DNA of 64,000 bases. Origin: Rhipicephalus microplus (taxonomy: Eukaryota > Arthropoda > Arachnida > Ixodida > Ixodidae). Positions within the stretch are counted from its first letter, which is position 1, and each line of letters begins with the position of its first letter. Positions 18,121-28,721 of the stretch are shown here, piece by piece. The translations under genes and the position numbers were made by a program. The notes under the pieces are model-generated. The model searched no databases, was not told where the DNA came from, and saw nothing but the letters and a program-made list of their open reading frames with translations. The stretch spans positions 321,490,017 through 321,554,016 of the forward strand of contig NC_134710.1 of NCBI RefSeq assembly GCF_043290135.1, in the 5' to 3' direction.

Positions 18121-20525
18121 TTATTTATTTATTTATTTATTTATTTAAAGGTTACTGCTAGCCTGGGTGCCAGGCTTTGAGCAGGTATGGGCGATACAAA
18201 AGAAGAAAACAGGATAACATACAAGCATAACAATACACTTCTAAGGGTACACTTTGAACCGAAAAAAAAATCATGCCGAATTCAACAGGGCACGAAGAAA
18301 GGATGAGACATCAGAACATTGCACAACATTAGCAGGTAACAGATTCCACTCATGGCACGTACGGGGAAAAAAGGAGTTTTTGAAGACGTTTGTTTTACAC
18401 GAAAATTCAGCGACTTTCATTGGGCGATTGGATCGTGTTGGGCGGCAAATGCTCGGCTGGATGTATGCTTCCTTGTTAATTTGAAGTCTATCGTTATACA
18501 TCAAATAAAAAAATTTTAGCCGATCATGATAACGTCTTACCGCAAGGCTTTCCAAACCGGCCCTGCGGAGAAGACTCGTAGGAGACGTTTTCCAGCTGTA
18601 TGAACTGTAAACAAATCGCGCGGCTTTTCTTTGTATGCTGTCAAGCTTATTGGTATTAACTAGAGTGTATGGGTCCCAGATAATTGAAGCATATTCTAAT
18701 AGTGGTCTGATGTAAGTTTTGTAAGCTAGCAGTTTGGTATCCTGAGAAGCTTTCGGTAACATTCTCCTTAAGTATCCCAGTTTTCGCATTGCCTTTTTCT
18801 GAATGTACGTGACGTGCTCGTTCCATTTCAGATCGGATGTGATTAAAACTCCTAAATATTTGAAGCATGATACTTCAGCTAGACTATGATTGTTTATTTG
18901 GTACGTGTGCTTCAACGGGGCCTTTTTGCGTGTAATGGTCATTGAAACAGTTTTTTTGTAATTAAGAGTCATCTGCCACCTAGTACACCATGTTTGTATT
19001 TTTTTAAGTGACGCGTTTAAGACGGCCTGATCGTTATGGTTGCAGATTTCATTGTAAAGAACGCAGTCATCTGCGAAAAGTTTAATTTTTACCGGTATGT
19101 CATGTACAATATCGTTAATAAAAACGAGAAAGAAAAGTGGCCCGAGAACAGAGCCCTGTGGGACGCCCGAAAGTACTGGCGAGGCCGCAGAACATGCGCC
19201 GTTAACGGCTACGCTCTGTTGCCTGTAGGAAAGGTATGATTTAATTCATGCCACTAAAGTTTCATTTTTCAAAATGGCCGTCAATTTACTCAGCAATTTT
19301 GAGTGCGACACACGGTCAAACGCCTTCTCAAAATCTAAGAATATGACGTCCACTTGCCCCCGTTTGTCCAGTGTTGCAGCGAAGTCGTGAACCGTTTCCA
19401 GAAGCTGAGTTACAGTGGACCGTCCCCGGCGGAAGCCATGCTGTCGGGCGTCCACAATGCAATTGCTCTCAAGAAATTGTGAAATGTGCTTAAATATGAT
19501 ATGTTCGAGCGTTTTGACACATGTTGAGAGAATAGAAATCGGTCTGTATGACGATAAGTGAGAACGGTTTTCGTTACCTTTCGGTATTGGAGTGATTTTA
19601 GCATACACCCAATCCTCAGGAAGTTCAGAGCACTCGAGAGATTTGTTAAATAGTAAACACAAGTACTTCGCGCACCACTCAGCATATCTCACAAGAAAAG
19701 CGTTGGGTATGCCATCAACACCTGGGGACTTTTTAACATTTAGATGGAGCAGAAGGGAAAAGACACCTTCTTCATTGACACACACGTCACTGATAGGAGG
19801 CACTTCAATGAAAGAAGGAAATTGCGGGATGTTTCCATCGTCATCAGTAAACACTGAACAGAAATACCGGTTCAAAGCATCTGCAACATCTGGGCTGTCG
19901 TAAACAGGCTCATCGTCTACGTAAAGGCTGATAACAGTGTTCTTTTTCGGTGCGAGATAACGCCAGAACTTGTCTGGAGACGAAATCATGAATTCTTTTA
20001 ACGACACTTGCTGATAATGCTCTTTTGCTGTCTTAATTTTGTTTTTCAGTTGCATTCGCAAGTCGTGCATTCTATCAGAGGCAGCTGTTGATGGGCGTTG
20101 CTTACATTGCTTTCTTTGCTTTTTTAGTTTTCGTCCCATGCGTACGATTTCTTTATTTATCCACGGATTATCCTGCCTCAGTACTTTCCTCCGGAAGGGT
20201 ACAAATTTATTCATTGTGTCAAACACTACGCTTTTAAAGAAACCCCAGATGTGGTCAATCGAATATTCTTTTGATCCGCACATAGAAACAAATTCAGGAA
20301 ACGAGCTGTCAAGCACATCAAGTATGTCTACATCACTAGCACGTGTGAAATCGGGTATTAGACGTTGTTCTTTTGTAGCTTGAAGCGGAGCGTTTAATTG
20401 CATAGTGAGGCAGGTGATTTTATGGTCCGATATACCCTGAAAAACCTCAACTTGGGGATTTCGTCGCATAATGCCGTTATTTACAAGGAACAGGTCTAAA
20501 ACGGACTCAGCTTCATTGTTCGTGT
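18121..20525 (-). mobile_element. CR1/L2/Jockey-like LINE, 5'-truncated, nearly intact ORF2
   Basis: A minus-strand APE-type non-LTR element. Its 3' end is an AAAT-type tail, seen as (TTTA)n at 18121-18147 on the plus strand. The 5' end stops inside the endonuclease domain near 20,525, where homology gives way to unrelated AT-rich DNA, as expected when reverse transcription ends early. The coding frame is described separately. I cannot settle whether CR1, L2 or Jockey is the right clade without a tree. Confidence 0.88.
18271..20520 (-). pseudogene. LINE ORF2 (endonuclease C-terminus plus reverse transcriptase), one nonsense codon
   Basis: ORF2 proteins nick target DNA and reverse-transcribe the element. 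From 20,469 down to 18,271 the frame is continuous for about 733 codons, except for one TGA at 19,246-19,248 in a position that reads Trp in relatives. In order it shows the end of the endonuclease with GISDHKITC (catalytic SDH kept), a basic linker, reverse-transcriptase motifs YRPISI, ARQHGFRRGRST and FLDFEKAFDRVS, then, past the stop, GVPQGSVLGPL and LFADDCVLY with both catalytic aspartates. The C-terminal tail follows from 18,972. The N-terminal endonuclease half is missing. One lesion over so long a frame indicates a young copy; that is an inference. Confidence 0.9.
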
Positions 20526-22740
20526 TTCTTTAGTGCTATTCTCCACGCGAGGAACAAAATACGTGAAATAATTGAATAGTTTTGTTTTTTATTTGTTAAA
20601 CGGTAATATAACTGCATATTTTCGAAATGCGGTGTATCTGTTTTGACATGCACTGTTTCCACCGTGATTAAGCCACGCAGTATTTTGTTACGATGCATAC
20701 GAGGTATACCCCAACGAAAAATGGGGTTTTAATCACTCAGGGCGGATGATTCCGTTAGAGGAAGCAAGTTCGTCTTCCGGCGCGTAATATTCTTATATAT
20801 CTTCTAACAATTTGAAGTGCACATTCAATTAAATGTTATTTGCTTGCAGATAACTTGATGTACTTTTTCTATTTCATATCACGACGATCAAAAGTCTTCC
20901 TACAACATTAGTGTTCAAAGATCACAGGAATCATGCTACGAGAACGTTATACACAGGTTGTCCTTCCGCTTGAATACGCATATCCTCGTCACTTTTTTTC
21001 TGTTCAATTTTCATTTTTTTGGCTGGTCGCATGAACATAGTCTGCTTACTAGCCCAGTTTCACCTCTTCATCGCTCTTTCACAATACCGAACCGCAGAAA
21101 CACGCTAAAAATGACCTACACAAGGCTCATCTTCTCAGCAAGCACGAAGTAGTAAATTCGATATGAACATAATGAAATGCTATGCGAAGTGAGGCTAGCA
21201 GCCAACCCCTATGGCATCCAACCTGGCCTAACTGAACAAAATATCGGCGTAAGGAAGCACGTTCGCCACAGCATGGGAAGCAACTTTTGTGCTCTCTATC
21301 AGCGTACCAACCAGTGACACGTGCGCCTACAAAGCTATAGGCTGCGTGATGAAGACTGCATAGAAAGGCCCACGCTACTGCGTGCGGTTTATCAAGCTAT
21401 AGAGACACGTTTACCCTCCTCCACACACGGCCCTTTCGCGTGACGAAAGACGACCGGTGCTTTTCCGCTGCTCTCGCTAAGCGATTGTCCGCGGTGCCCG
21501 CGCGCTTGCACTCGCACATATGCGACGCACGAGGTAATGGTATCGATTTGCGGTTCTTATGCAACATCATGAGAGTGCCAACCGCGATGGCAGTCGCACT
21601 CCGTGAGTGTCCTAACAATTGCTATCGCAATAAAAGTTACAAAATTGAGGAAAAGTCGTACATGAGCCTAATTCGAGGAATTATGCAAATGTGTCAGCTA
21701 TAGAAAGCACCTCCGCCGGGAAACGCTTCCGTGAAGATGAGCGTCGACATTGAGAAACACCGCTATGAGCTCTCCTATTAGCGCCGTTGCTTACTTAATG
21801 CGCTTACTTAATGGAGCGAAAAGCACATAGCCGCGAGTTAGGCACAACTAAGGCGTTTAGATGTTTTGAGCCAGCGACGTTGTTAAGGCTTGTCCTCTTC
21901 ACACTCTGCTTTCATTAGCCTGTCGCAGCGTGGAGACTCCGTAGCTAACTCGGATTTTAGTTCAGTGTACATTCCACTCTTGCGGCCATTTGCCCTACCT
22001 CCATCGCCTTCCGCTCTCTCAGCGGGTCGGCAGTACCAACTTTCATGTCAGGTGCAGCGAGTGAAGTGGCAGTCTTCCGTTATATCGGGGCCCGAATAGA
22101 TGTCCCCGAAAGCGCCATGGGAAGCACCTGCGGCAGCCAGCCTCATTTTCACGCCACCCCGCACATCTGACAGCTGAAGAGAAACGCTGGAGGAAGTGGC
22201 AGCTGCCCTCGTCGTCTTCACGAGGCATCAGTAGCTCAAGACTCATTCGATGTCCTTATATTGACTTAGCAAGCACTGTTTTCCTGGATTCATGTCCTCA
22301 ATGTTACTCTTTTATTGCCATTCGTTGCGGCTTGCACTTTCGTTACATTTTTGTCTTGCTCCTTATAGGATGACGCGTAACCACGTGGACGCATGTGGAC
22401 GGTTTGAACAAAATGCTCGTTTCACTAGTTATATTCATTTTCTAGTTAAGTTTCGCTCAAGGGGAATTCTCGCTTGTGGAAGAGCACTCATTGAGCTGTG
22501 AAGTGAAGGAAAACTGCAAGGTAATAGGAAAAAAACACGTTTTCTAGAAGCAGCATACAACAAGAAAAATCAAACAAGATGAGAACTAAGCGTGAAACGT
22601 GACTGAAAATAAATGACCATCAGAATCCTCTTGTCTTTATACAAGAATTCAACACCGATGCGGAAATCATTATTTAACCATTGCTAAAGTGTTAATAAGG
22701 TAACTAATTCATAAAGCTTGTTAAACACGGATTTATTTGA
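20526..22740. other. Non-coding stretch
   Basis: No gene recognised. A more GC-rich patch at 21,290-21,620 and another at 21,990-22,220 contain short open frames on both strands that resemble no known protein. A short sequence TTGCTATCGCAATAAAA near 21,618 resembles a motif again seen in reverse near 28,284, possibly remnants of one repeat family. Confidence 0.45.
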
Positions 22741-23690
22741 AGGTGACAGTAATGAAGAGCTCTTCTAGCAGAAATTCCGGCGTCGGCGTTGTTGGTTGGG
22801 AGCGAAAAATTATCATCTTGTGCCTGAGAAAAAAAATCGAGGACAATGCAAAGAAAAATAATAAAAAACACTGCTCCGAGCGAGGCTGAGACCAGGATCG
22901 CTTGCATGGAAGTAGGTGCTCTACCACACAGCCTTGAATTTCATGAAATGGCAGTTCACACAACTTTTATGGTTTCCAAACAAACGCATCTTGTATACAG
23001 GCTTCACAATACAACATATAATAGTGCAGTGATATTGTATGGCACGAGCGTTTATCGCCGTTGGTCGTCAGGTGAAGTGATTATTTATACGACTTTATAG
23101 TTAATGGCCGGCCATTTACTACATGAGGCACACACGTTGCTTCACCTCTTTGGTTAAAACTACGTAGTGGGGCCATAGCAAGATCGAGAAGAATTCAGGC
23201 GAATAATTTCTGGTGCTTTAAAGCATGCTTCCAATTTTACAGAGTACTGCCATATGCGAAAACGCCACTTTAAACTTGACAGATTACGTTGTAGTAATTC
23301 ACAATTTAAGCTTGATTGATTGATATGTGGAGCGTAATGTCCCAAAACCACCATATGATTACGAGAGACGCCGTAGTGGAGGATCCGGAAATTTCGACCA
23401 CCTGGGGTTCTTTAACGTGCACCCAAATCTGAGCACACGGGCCTACAACATTTCCGCCTCCATCGGAAATGCTGCCGCCGCAGCCGGGATTCGAACCCGC
23501 GACCTGCGGGTCAGCAGCCGAGTACCTTAGCCACTAGACCACCGCGGCGGGGCACACAATTTAAGCTTCTTGAGTAACAACATGCATTAAAAACTATGCA
23601 CTAAGTAGTTAAAGTATGCCCTAGGGACATTATATTACTATCGCGTTTAACTCTTAAAGGCGAAGCTTAAGGGTCACAAATTTTTTTTAT
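22741..23690 (+). repeat. Dispersed repeat family X, copy A, interrupted by a SINE
   Basis: The segment aligns by eye with 32,628-33,240. Shared landmarks in the same order are a CGGCGTCGGCG block followed by TATCATCTT-like sequence, a minus-strand tRNA-like module (here about 22,878-22,932), a block around CTTGTATACAGGCTTCACAAT, and an end block TTTAACTCTTAAAGGCGAAG. A Ruka-like SINE at 23,314-23,554 splits this copy. No protein is encoded. The type of element is unknown to me; it looks like a composite non-autonomous repeat. Confidence 0.75.
23314..23554 (-). mobile_element. Ruka-like tRNA-derived SINE, copy 4, perfect target-site duplication
   Basis: Reverse-oriented full-length copy inserted into repeat X. 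It is flanked by a perfect 14-bp duplication, CACAATTTAAGCTT, at 23300-23313 and 23555-23568. The intact duplication and well-kept A/B boxes mark it as a relatively recent insertion. Confidence 0.97.
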
Positions 23691-23994
23691 TCTCCAGAGC
23701 GCCGCTGCTTAAAGGAAAGTTTTGGGTGTCAAAATTTATCTGTGAGGCCCGTGAGAGGCGGCAAGCTTGCAATGCTTTTAATCTCGGTAGACATACGAAA
23801 CCACGTGAGGTGCGCATTACTCTTTCGAAGCCGGGAGGAATCAATACATTCTACTAATGCGAAGGTAGTTTTAACAATACCTAGGGTTTATTTCCCAAAA
23901 CTTGACACGGTATAATGATGGGAAACGCTAGTTAAGGGCTCCGAAAATTTCTCCAATCTCTTGTTCTTCAACACCAGCTTCGCACAGTATGTAT

Positions 23995-24110
23995 GCATAG
24001 GCCACTGGCGTTTCGCCTCCATCAAAACGTGGGCAGCGGGGCGGGGATCAAATCTGGTGCCTTCGGGTCAGCAACCGACCACATTCGTCGCTACACCAGT
24101 GCGGCGAACG
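23995..24110 (-). repeat. Degenerate tRNA-like / SINE head fragment
   Basis: On the plus strand the run GGGGATCAAATCTGG, then CTTCGGGTCAGCAACCGAC and CACCAGTGCGGCG, parallels the reversed tRNA-like head of the Ruka copies with many substitutions. No SINE body follows. It is either an old truncated copy or an independent tRNA-derived element. Confidence 0.5.
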
Positions 24111-24257
24111 GAAAAGATAGTTTTTCCTTCGAGTCACGTTAGCGGTATGCATAAGAGTCCATGTGAATTTTATTTTCTGTTAGTTTGCGAACACATGCTA
24201 ACTGCTTTCATTTTATTGGGGGTAGGGGCCTGCGCTTCATCAACGAGAGTGTACCAT

Positions 24258-24364
24258 CATCATTATTATTATTGAATTTATTCTTAATATTATTAATATT
24301 ATTGTTATTATTATATTTGTATTATTATTTTATTATTATTGTTATTATTATTTTATTAGTAGTA
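24258..24364. repeat. (TTA)n-type trinucleotide repeat
   Basis: About 100 bp of ATT/TTA repeats with many interruptions, ending in AGTAGTAGTAGCAG. Low-complexity Leu/Ile frames here are not genes. Confidence 0.9.
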
Positions 24365-25104
24365 GTAGCAGTTGAAGCAAACTAGTACAAAACTGAGCTT
24401 TTTTATGCGTCAGTCAAAGTAGAGTAATTTTGACCATGTAGTAGGTAATATTGCAGAAATTGGTAAGCGACAGTGTATACGCGTGATGCCTATCTGTTTC
24501 TGTGAGCATTTTGTAACGGTACTCGCCAGAGTTTTCGAGCACCACTGCAACGTCGTATACAATTTGTTATCTATAAGTGTGCCTAGCGAAAAAATACGTG
24601 CACTTTAAACGTGTTTGGACCTGCTATTTAACGCTGGGACATATTATAGAATGAACAACAAAGTAAATACGCATAAACATGAAGTTTACACACATATACG
24701 CACTAGAAACAACACGTTCGCCCGACGCATAAGTTGAACTCGTAACCACATGTATCGGAAACGGGAAAATTCACTGGCTAGCAGTGTCGGGAGGCAAAGC
24801 CTCCGTCAGTGCGGTATCCGCCACACGTTTAATAACACCAAGTACCAGACATTGCAGAGATACACCACATTATCAGGGTCTTGGGTAGGGTTAAGCCTCA
24901 CACATCAGCTTCGCCCAACGGTGGCTTCACAAAAGTATTCCAGGTTGCAGATGCGGCCGACCATTCGAGAAGTCCGCTCTGTCTAAGAGCTGTAGGCCCT
25001 CTATCTCGCGTTTCACGACACCAAAATGTTCAGAAAAAGGAGAAACCGCCGTCGACATGGTGATGATGATGATGCCTCAAACGTGAATCTCTCCGTCGAC
25101 CTCT

Positions 25105-25135
<31 letters not shown>

Positions 25136-25355
25136 TATAATGTCAATGATGATGGTGGTGGTGCTTCTCCAGTATATTCAAATAAAGTCATGTGATCTGA
25201 TCTTGATGACGATGGGGCCATTCCTCGTCTTCTACCATCTCTACAGTTTGCCACATGCATTTTGCTACAATTAGGCTCAAAGTTCAGTAACTGACAAAAT
25301 ATTCATGGAGGACTAGCCATTGGCCTATTCTTGCGTGTAATGTCTACTAAAGACA
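24365..25355. other. Upstream region of the ANKLE2 frame
   Basis: No recognisable coding exon. A GAT/GATG trinucleotide tract lies at about 25,058-25,165. If the ANKLE2 frame has upstream exons, for example for a membrane anchor or LEM domain, I could not identify them in this kilobase. No convincing TATA element was found. Confidence 0.4.
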
Positions 25356-28049
25356 ATGTGTCACTTGATGGGGTATGGCTGCAGTGATTTAGAAGTGCTT
25401 CAAGTTCGCCATAGCGTTCGTAATGCGTGCAAACCAAAGAAGACGAAGTTGGATGCAGTTGATGAAATGGCGGATCTCCTAGGAGACAAGACAAGACAAG
25501 AAATGGCGGATTCCCCGGAATGGGTAGGTGGCAATGTTCTGAGGAGCATCATTATCGTCATCATCATGGCCACCATTGCTTCAGCCGATACTGAGTCTAA
25601 CATGTCGTCGACGGATGCCGCTACACCGGTGGCGTACTTCGGCATATCCCTGGAAGCAGGTACCACTCCTTGCGATGATGAAGAAATGCCATTGGTTTTT
25701 AAGGAGCGCTCTTCGGCATTACTCATCTTGAAGAAATATCGGGGAGCAAGGTTTAAGGCTTTTGGCTCCAGGGAAGAAGCAGTAGCTTTCAGCCTTGCTC
25801 CAGCAGAGAAGGCTGGGGAAAGTACCTATGTGCCAGACTGTACAACCACAGCACTCATTGGGCAAACGAGCTGTGACTACAAACTTCCTGTGAGCCAGGA
25901 CTTGGTCAAGCTGCGCAAGGCGGTCGAGAACGGAGATACCACCTTCTTCAAGGAAACAGTTTTGTCCAATCCTCGCTACCTTGTTGGACACGCTGACACC
26001 CCGACAATCCTCCAGGAGGGCTACCGGTACAATGCGTTGCATGTCGCGTGTGCGAAGCGTCAGCCAGCGCTGGTACTTTTGCTCCTGAAAACTCTCCAGG
26101 ATGAACTTTTCCTTAAGCTGATCTACCCCGATGACAGCCTTGACGTGATGAATCAGCGCAAAACATTTCTCGTTGACCTGTACTTGAACATGCCTGAAAA
26201 GGGGCGCTGTGAGACACCGCTGCACTTGGCCTGCAAGTTCGGGTGCTACGAAGCGGCGGAAATTCTCGTTGCATTTCCCGAGTGTGATAAAAACAGGCGC
26301 AACAAGGAAGGAAAGACGCCACGGGATATAATTTGCGACAGGGTGCCCGCTGCAACGGCCGATTTCAAAAAGAGGATGGAATCGTTGTTTGAAGAACGCT
26401 TGTTTGTGCCAGTGCTCCGGTCGGACGACAACACGGTGGCACCCACAGTCGGCGAACCATTCTCCCCCAGTGCATCACCCAAGCAGAGCCCTACGGCAAG
26501 CCCGCGTGACACATCACTGAGCATCATGGCCGCCGCAGGACCCATGTCTCCCACTGAGGCCCGCAACATCTACCGTCAGTGGAAGACTCCAAGGCAGCGG
26601 CTTATTGGCTTCAAAGAACCACTCTCGCCCATCGAGAGAGTGCGACTTGCTGACATCGAGAAGGGGCTAGAGCGCATTGGTCGCGGTCTTGCCAAGGAAA
26701 TGAAGGTCGCTTGGAACGAGTACTGGCCCTTCCTTGGCTGCTGGTGCAACTTGGCTTCTCCAGAGGGCCTAGAAAAACTTGAGGCCCACCTACGATGCAA
26801 GCGTTCACAGGTGGTGTCTGAACGAACTCTAGAGAACTTCCCAGATGCATCTGATCAACTGTTGATGTCCAGTCTAATCAGCCAGCTTTGTGAAGCCTTC
26901 GGTGATCTTGAACTGGGCCCAGAATATAAGACCTGTGAGAGCATGCAAGACCACCTGGAACACCTTCGTGGTTCCAAGATGTTTAGGACTCTCGAAGAAA
27001 AGGAAGCTACGGAGGCAGAGCCAGGCTGCACCATTCTTCAGGGTGGGGCATCGTATAAAGGTGTTCACCCAACAGCTCGGCGTTTGGAAAATGTACTGTT
27101 CGACTGGGCAGTGGCCCATAACACAGGCCCAGTGTCAGAAGCCGAGCTCGCCTGGCAGCTAAGTGAGCAGGTTCTGCCTGAGCTGGCCCACCTCGAGCGC
27201 ACTGGTGGACCTGAGTTGTGGCGGTTACACACTTGGCTGTGCCGGGAAGTGCACTTACTTCTGCATGACAACCTGACTCCATCGGAGCGGCTGAGCTTGT
27301 GCCGCGCCTTGCACACAAGGTCGCCACCTCTCTTTTTAAACCAAGGAGTCCCCACTTCTCCTTCCTCCAGCGATGACGAAAATGACTGCGTTAGTGTCAG
27401 CGACGATGGCTGTCAGCGTTATCGACAGCGATCGAGCCGTCGAAGCATGGGAACTCTGAAGCGGCACCTGCAGTGTGTGCTGCATTCTTTGCGTGCCTGT
27501 TTGGAGAGCGACACAGCAGATGCGGAACCATTACCCTGCCTGTGCTTTCAAAAGACAATGGGAAGTCCGAAAAAGTTTTTTCCCGTGAATTGCGAAGCCC
27601 AACCTGAGGAGGAGCAGGAAGAAGAGGATGAACTGTTTTTCACCCCTCCTGCCAGTGTTTGCACCTCGAGTGGCTCATCAACTCCGGCGCACACTCCGGA
27701 AGAGGGTCCACTCTTCTTCATAGAAGGATCTTGTCCCAGTAAAATGGACTTGCATGTGCTGAGGGCTCTGGAGCCAAGTCTGTTGGAGCCAAATACGTTG
27801 GACCCACTCGCATATCCTTGTGTTCACCAGTGGATGCAAATTGTGTGCTCAATTCCAGTGGAAACCACTTCAACCTGGCCGAGTCCTATGGTGACAAATC
27901 TGAGGCGCAGCCTGCACACATTATCTCTGGATTCTCCAAGTTGCAGCAGAGACGGCAAGTCTGGCGGATGCCACACGCCGAAGAGGAACATATTGGGCAC
28001 TCAACTGCGCCCCAAAGTGCTTTGGAATGGCAGTCAAGGACAACCGTGA
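25356..28049 (+). CDS. ANKLE2: Ankyrin repeat and LEM domain-containing protein 2 (ANKLE2/LEM4) homologue, single open frame
   Basis: ANKLE2 is an ER/nuclear-envelope protein that promotes dephosphorylation of the DNA-bridging protein BAF, through VRK1 and PP2A, when the nuclear envelope re-forms after mitosis; this is family knowledge. The 897-codon frame aligns with human ANKLE2 (938 residues, from memory) along most of its length. Residues ~93-147 form the viroplasmin/RNase H1-N-like module (AYFGI, KKYRGARFKAFGSREEA). Residues ~182-345 form the ankyrin region (LSNPRYLVG, RYNALHVACA, TPLHLACKFG, KTPRDIICDR). Residues ~395-480 hold the conserved AGPMSP, QWKTP, LERIGRGLA and EYWPFLGC motifs. 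The C-terminal block (PSKMDLHVLRALEP, STWPSPMV) is also kept. No LEM domain is evident in residues 1-92. Residues 63-77 (RSIIIVIIMATIASA) could be a membrane segment but come from an ATC-rich tract. Met83 is an alternative start and a splice acceptor near 25,584 is possible. No intron interrupts the frame. Confidence 0.93.
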   Translation: MCHLMGYGCSDLEVLQVRHSVRNACKPKKTKLDAVDEMADLLGDKTRQEMADSPEWVGGNVLRSIIIVIIMATIASADTESNMSSTDAATPVAYFGISLEAGTTPCDDEEMPLVFKERSSALLILKKYRGARFKAFGSREEAVAFSLAPAEKAGESTYVPDCTTTALIGQTSCDYKLPVSQDLVKLRKAVENGDTTFFKETVLSNPRYLVGHADTPTILQEGYRYNALHVACAKRQPALVLLLLKTLQDELFLKLIYPDDSLDVMNQRKTFLVDLYLNMPEKGRCETPLHLACKFGCYEAAEILVAFPECDKNRRNKEGKTPRDIICDRVPAATADFKKRMESLFEERLFVPVLRSDDNTVAPTVGEPFSPSASPKQSPTASPRDTSLSIMAAAGPMSPTEARNIYRQWKTPRQRLIGFKEPLSPIERVRLADIEKGLERIGRGLAKEMKVAWNEYWPFLGCWCNLASPEGLEKLEAHLRCKRSQVVSERTLENFPDASDQLLMSSLISQLCEAFGDLELGPEYKTCESMQDHLEHLRGSKMFRTLEEKEATEAEPGCTILQGGASYKGVHPTARRLENVLFDWAVAHNTGPVSEAELAWQLSEQVLPELAHLERTGGPELWRLHTWLCREVHLLLHDNLTPSERLSLCRALHTRSPPLFLNQGVPTSPSSSDDENDCVSVSDDGCQRYRQRSSRRSMGTLKRHLQCVLHSLRACLESDTADAEPLPCLCFQKTMGSPKKFFPVNCEAQPEEEQEEEDELFFTPPASVCTSSGSSTPAHTPEEGPLFFIEGSCPSKMDLHVLRALEPSLLEPNTLDPLAYPCVHQWMQIVCSIPVETTSTWPSPMVTNLRRSLHTLSLDSPSCSRDGKSGGCHTPKRNILGTQLRPKVLWNGSQGQP

Positions 28050-28129
28050 CTTTCTGTAGCTATGCGATCTAGAGAATTCTAATTCCGACTCATTTGCTTG
28101 TCATTTGCTTGTGTCAGCACGGGCATTTG

Positions 28130-28135
28130 AATAAA
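28130..28135 (+). terminator. Polyadenylation signal downstream of ANKLE2
   Basis: AATAAA lies 80 bp after the stop codon, on the coding strand. No poly(A) tract follows in the genomic DNA, which argues against a very recent processed copy. Confidence 0.6.
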
Positions 28136-28339
28136 TTGAAGCAGTTGGTAGTGTCAGCCATGTGGGAATTGTTATGGCCGCACATGCACCACCACAGAAA
28201 TGGTGGTTCTTTCGGTCTCTTGACAGCCTCGCAAATGAGGTTTAGCTTTAGCAGTTGACTTAAACCATGTTCAAACTATTTTATCGCGATAGCAATGGTG
28301 TGGACAGTCTAGGCTGGTTTATTCCCGTCGCCACCGTCA

Positions 28340-28342
<3 letters not shown>

Positions 28343-28403
<61 letters not shown>
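28343..28403. repeat. (AT)n microsatellite
   Basis: About 30 AT units, immediately before the foldback repeat at 28,405. Just upstream, 28,280-28,342 holds a TATCGCGATAGCAATGG motif that looks like an end of a tick dispersed repeat. Confidence 0.97.
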
Positions 28404-28404
<1 letters not shown>

Positions 28405-28405
<1 letters not shown>

Positions 28406-28594
28406 ATTTAACAGACAGTAATGCCAAGGAATGTACAGGGAAGTTATTAGAACCAATGGAATGTAAATAAGAAAGAAAAAAGGGTGAAAAAACCACGGCG
28501 GGTTATTTTTTCACCCACTTTTCTTTCTTATTTACATTCCATTGCTTCTAAAAACTTCCCCTGTACATTCCCTGGCATTACTGTCTGTTAGATC
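28405..28594. repeat. Foldback inverted repeat, ~90-bp arms
   Basis: The left arm (28,405 to about 28,492) runs from an ACAGACAGTAATGCC block to a GGGTGAAAAAA block. The right arm (about 28,506-28,594) is its reverse complement with a few substitutions and small indels. A loop of roughly 10-14 nt containing CACGGCGG lies between. AT microsatellites sit on both sides. The structure is consistent with a MITE or a foldback derivative; no transposase is present. Confidence 0.9.
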
Positions 28595-28656
28595 TCAATC
28601 TCATTAATATTGTGTCAAAACAGGGAAAAACGAGCCCTTAGGTATACACTTCTTTC

Positions 28657-28660
<4 letters not shown>

Positions 28661-28718
<58 letters not shown>
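28661..28718. repeat. (AT)n microsatellite
   Basis: About 29 AT units abutting the 3' end of the minus-strand LINE that follows. It may have been seeded from that element's AT-rich tail. Confidence 0.97.
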
Positions 28719-28720
<2 letters not shown>

Positions 28721-28721
28721 T

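Noticed and set aside
25632..25800. Plant-virus viroplasmin gene, suggested by the AYFGI...RFKAF module
   Set aside because: This fold is a normal part of ANKLE2 proteins, and the flanking ankyrin and C-terminal blocks fit ANKLE2.
25400..27355. Antisense and alternative frames of 70-168 aa inside the ANKLE2 region
   Set aside because: Shadows of a long GC-richer coding frame; none resembles a known protein.
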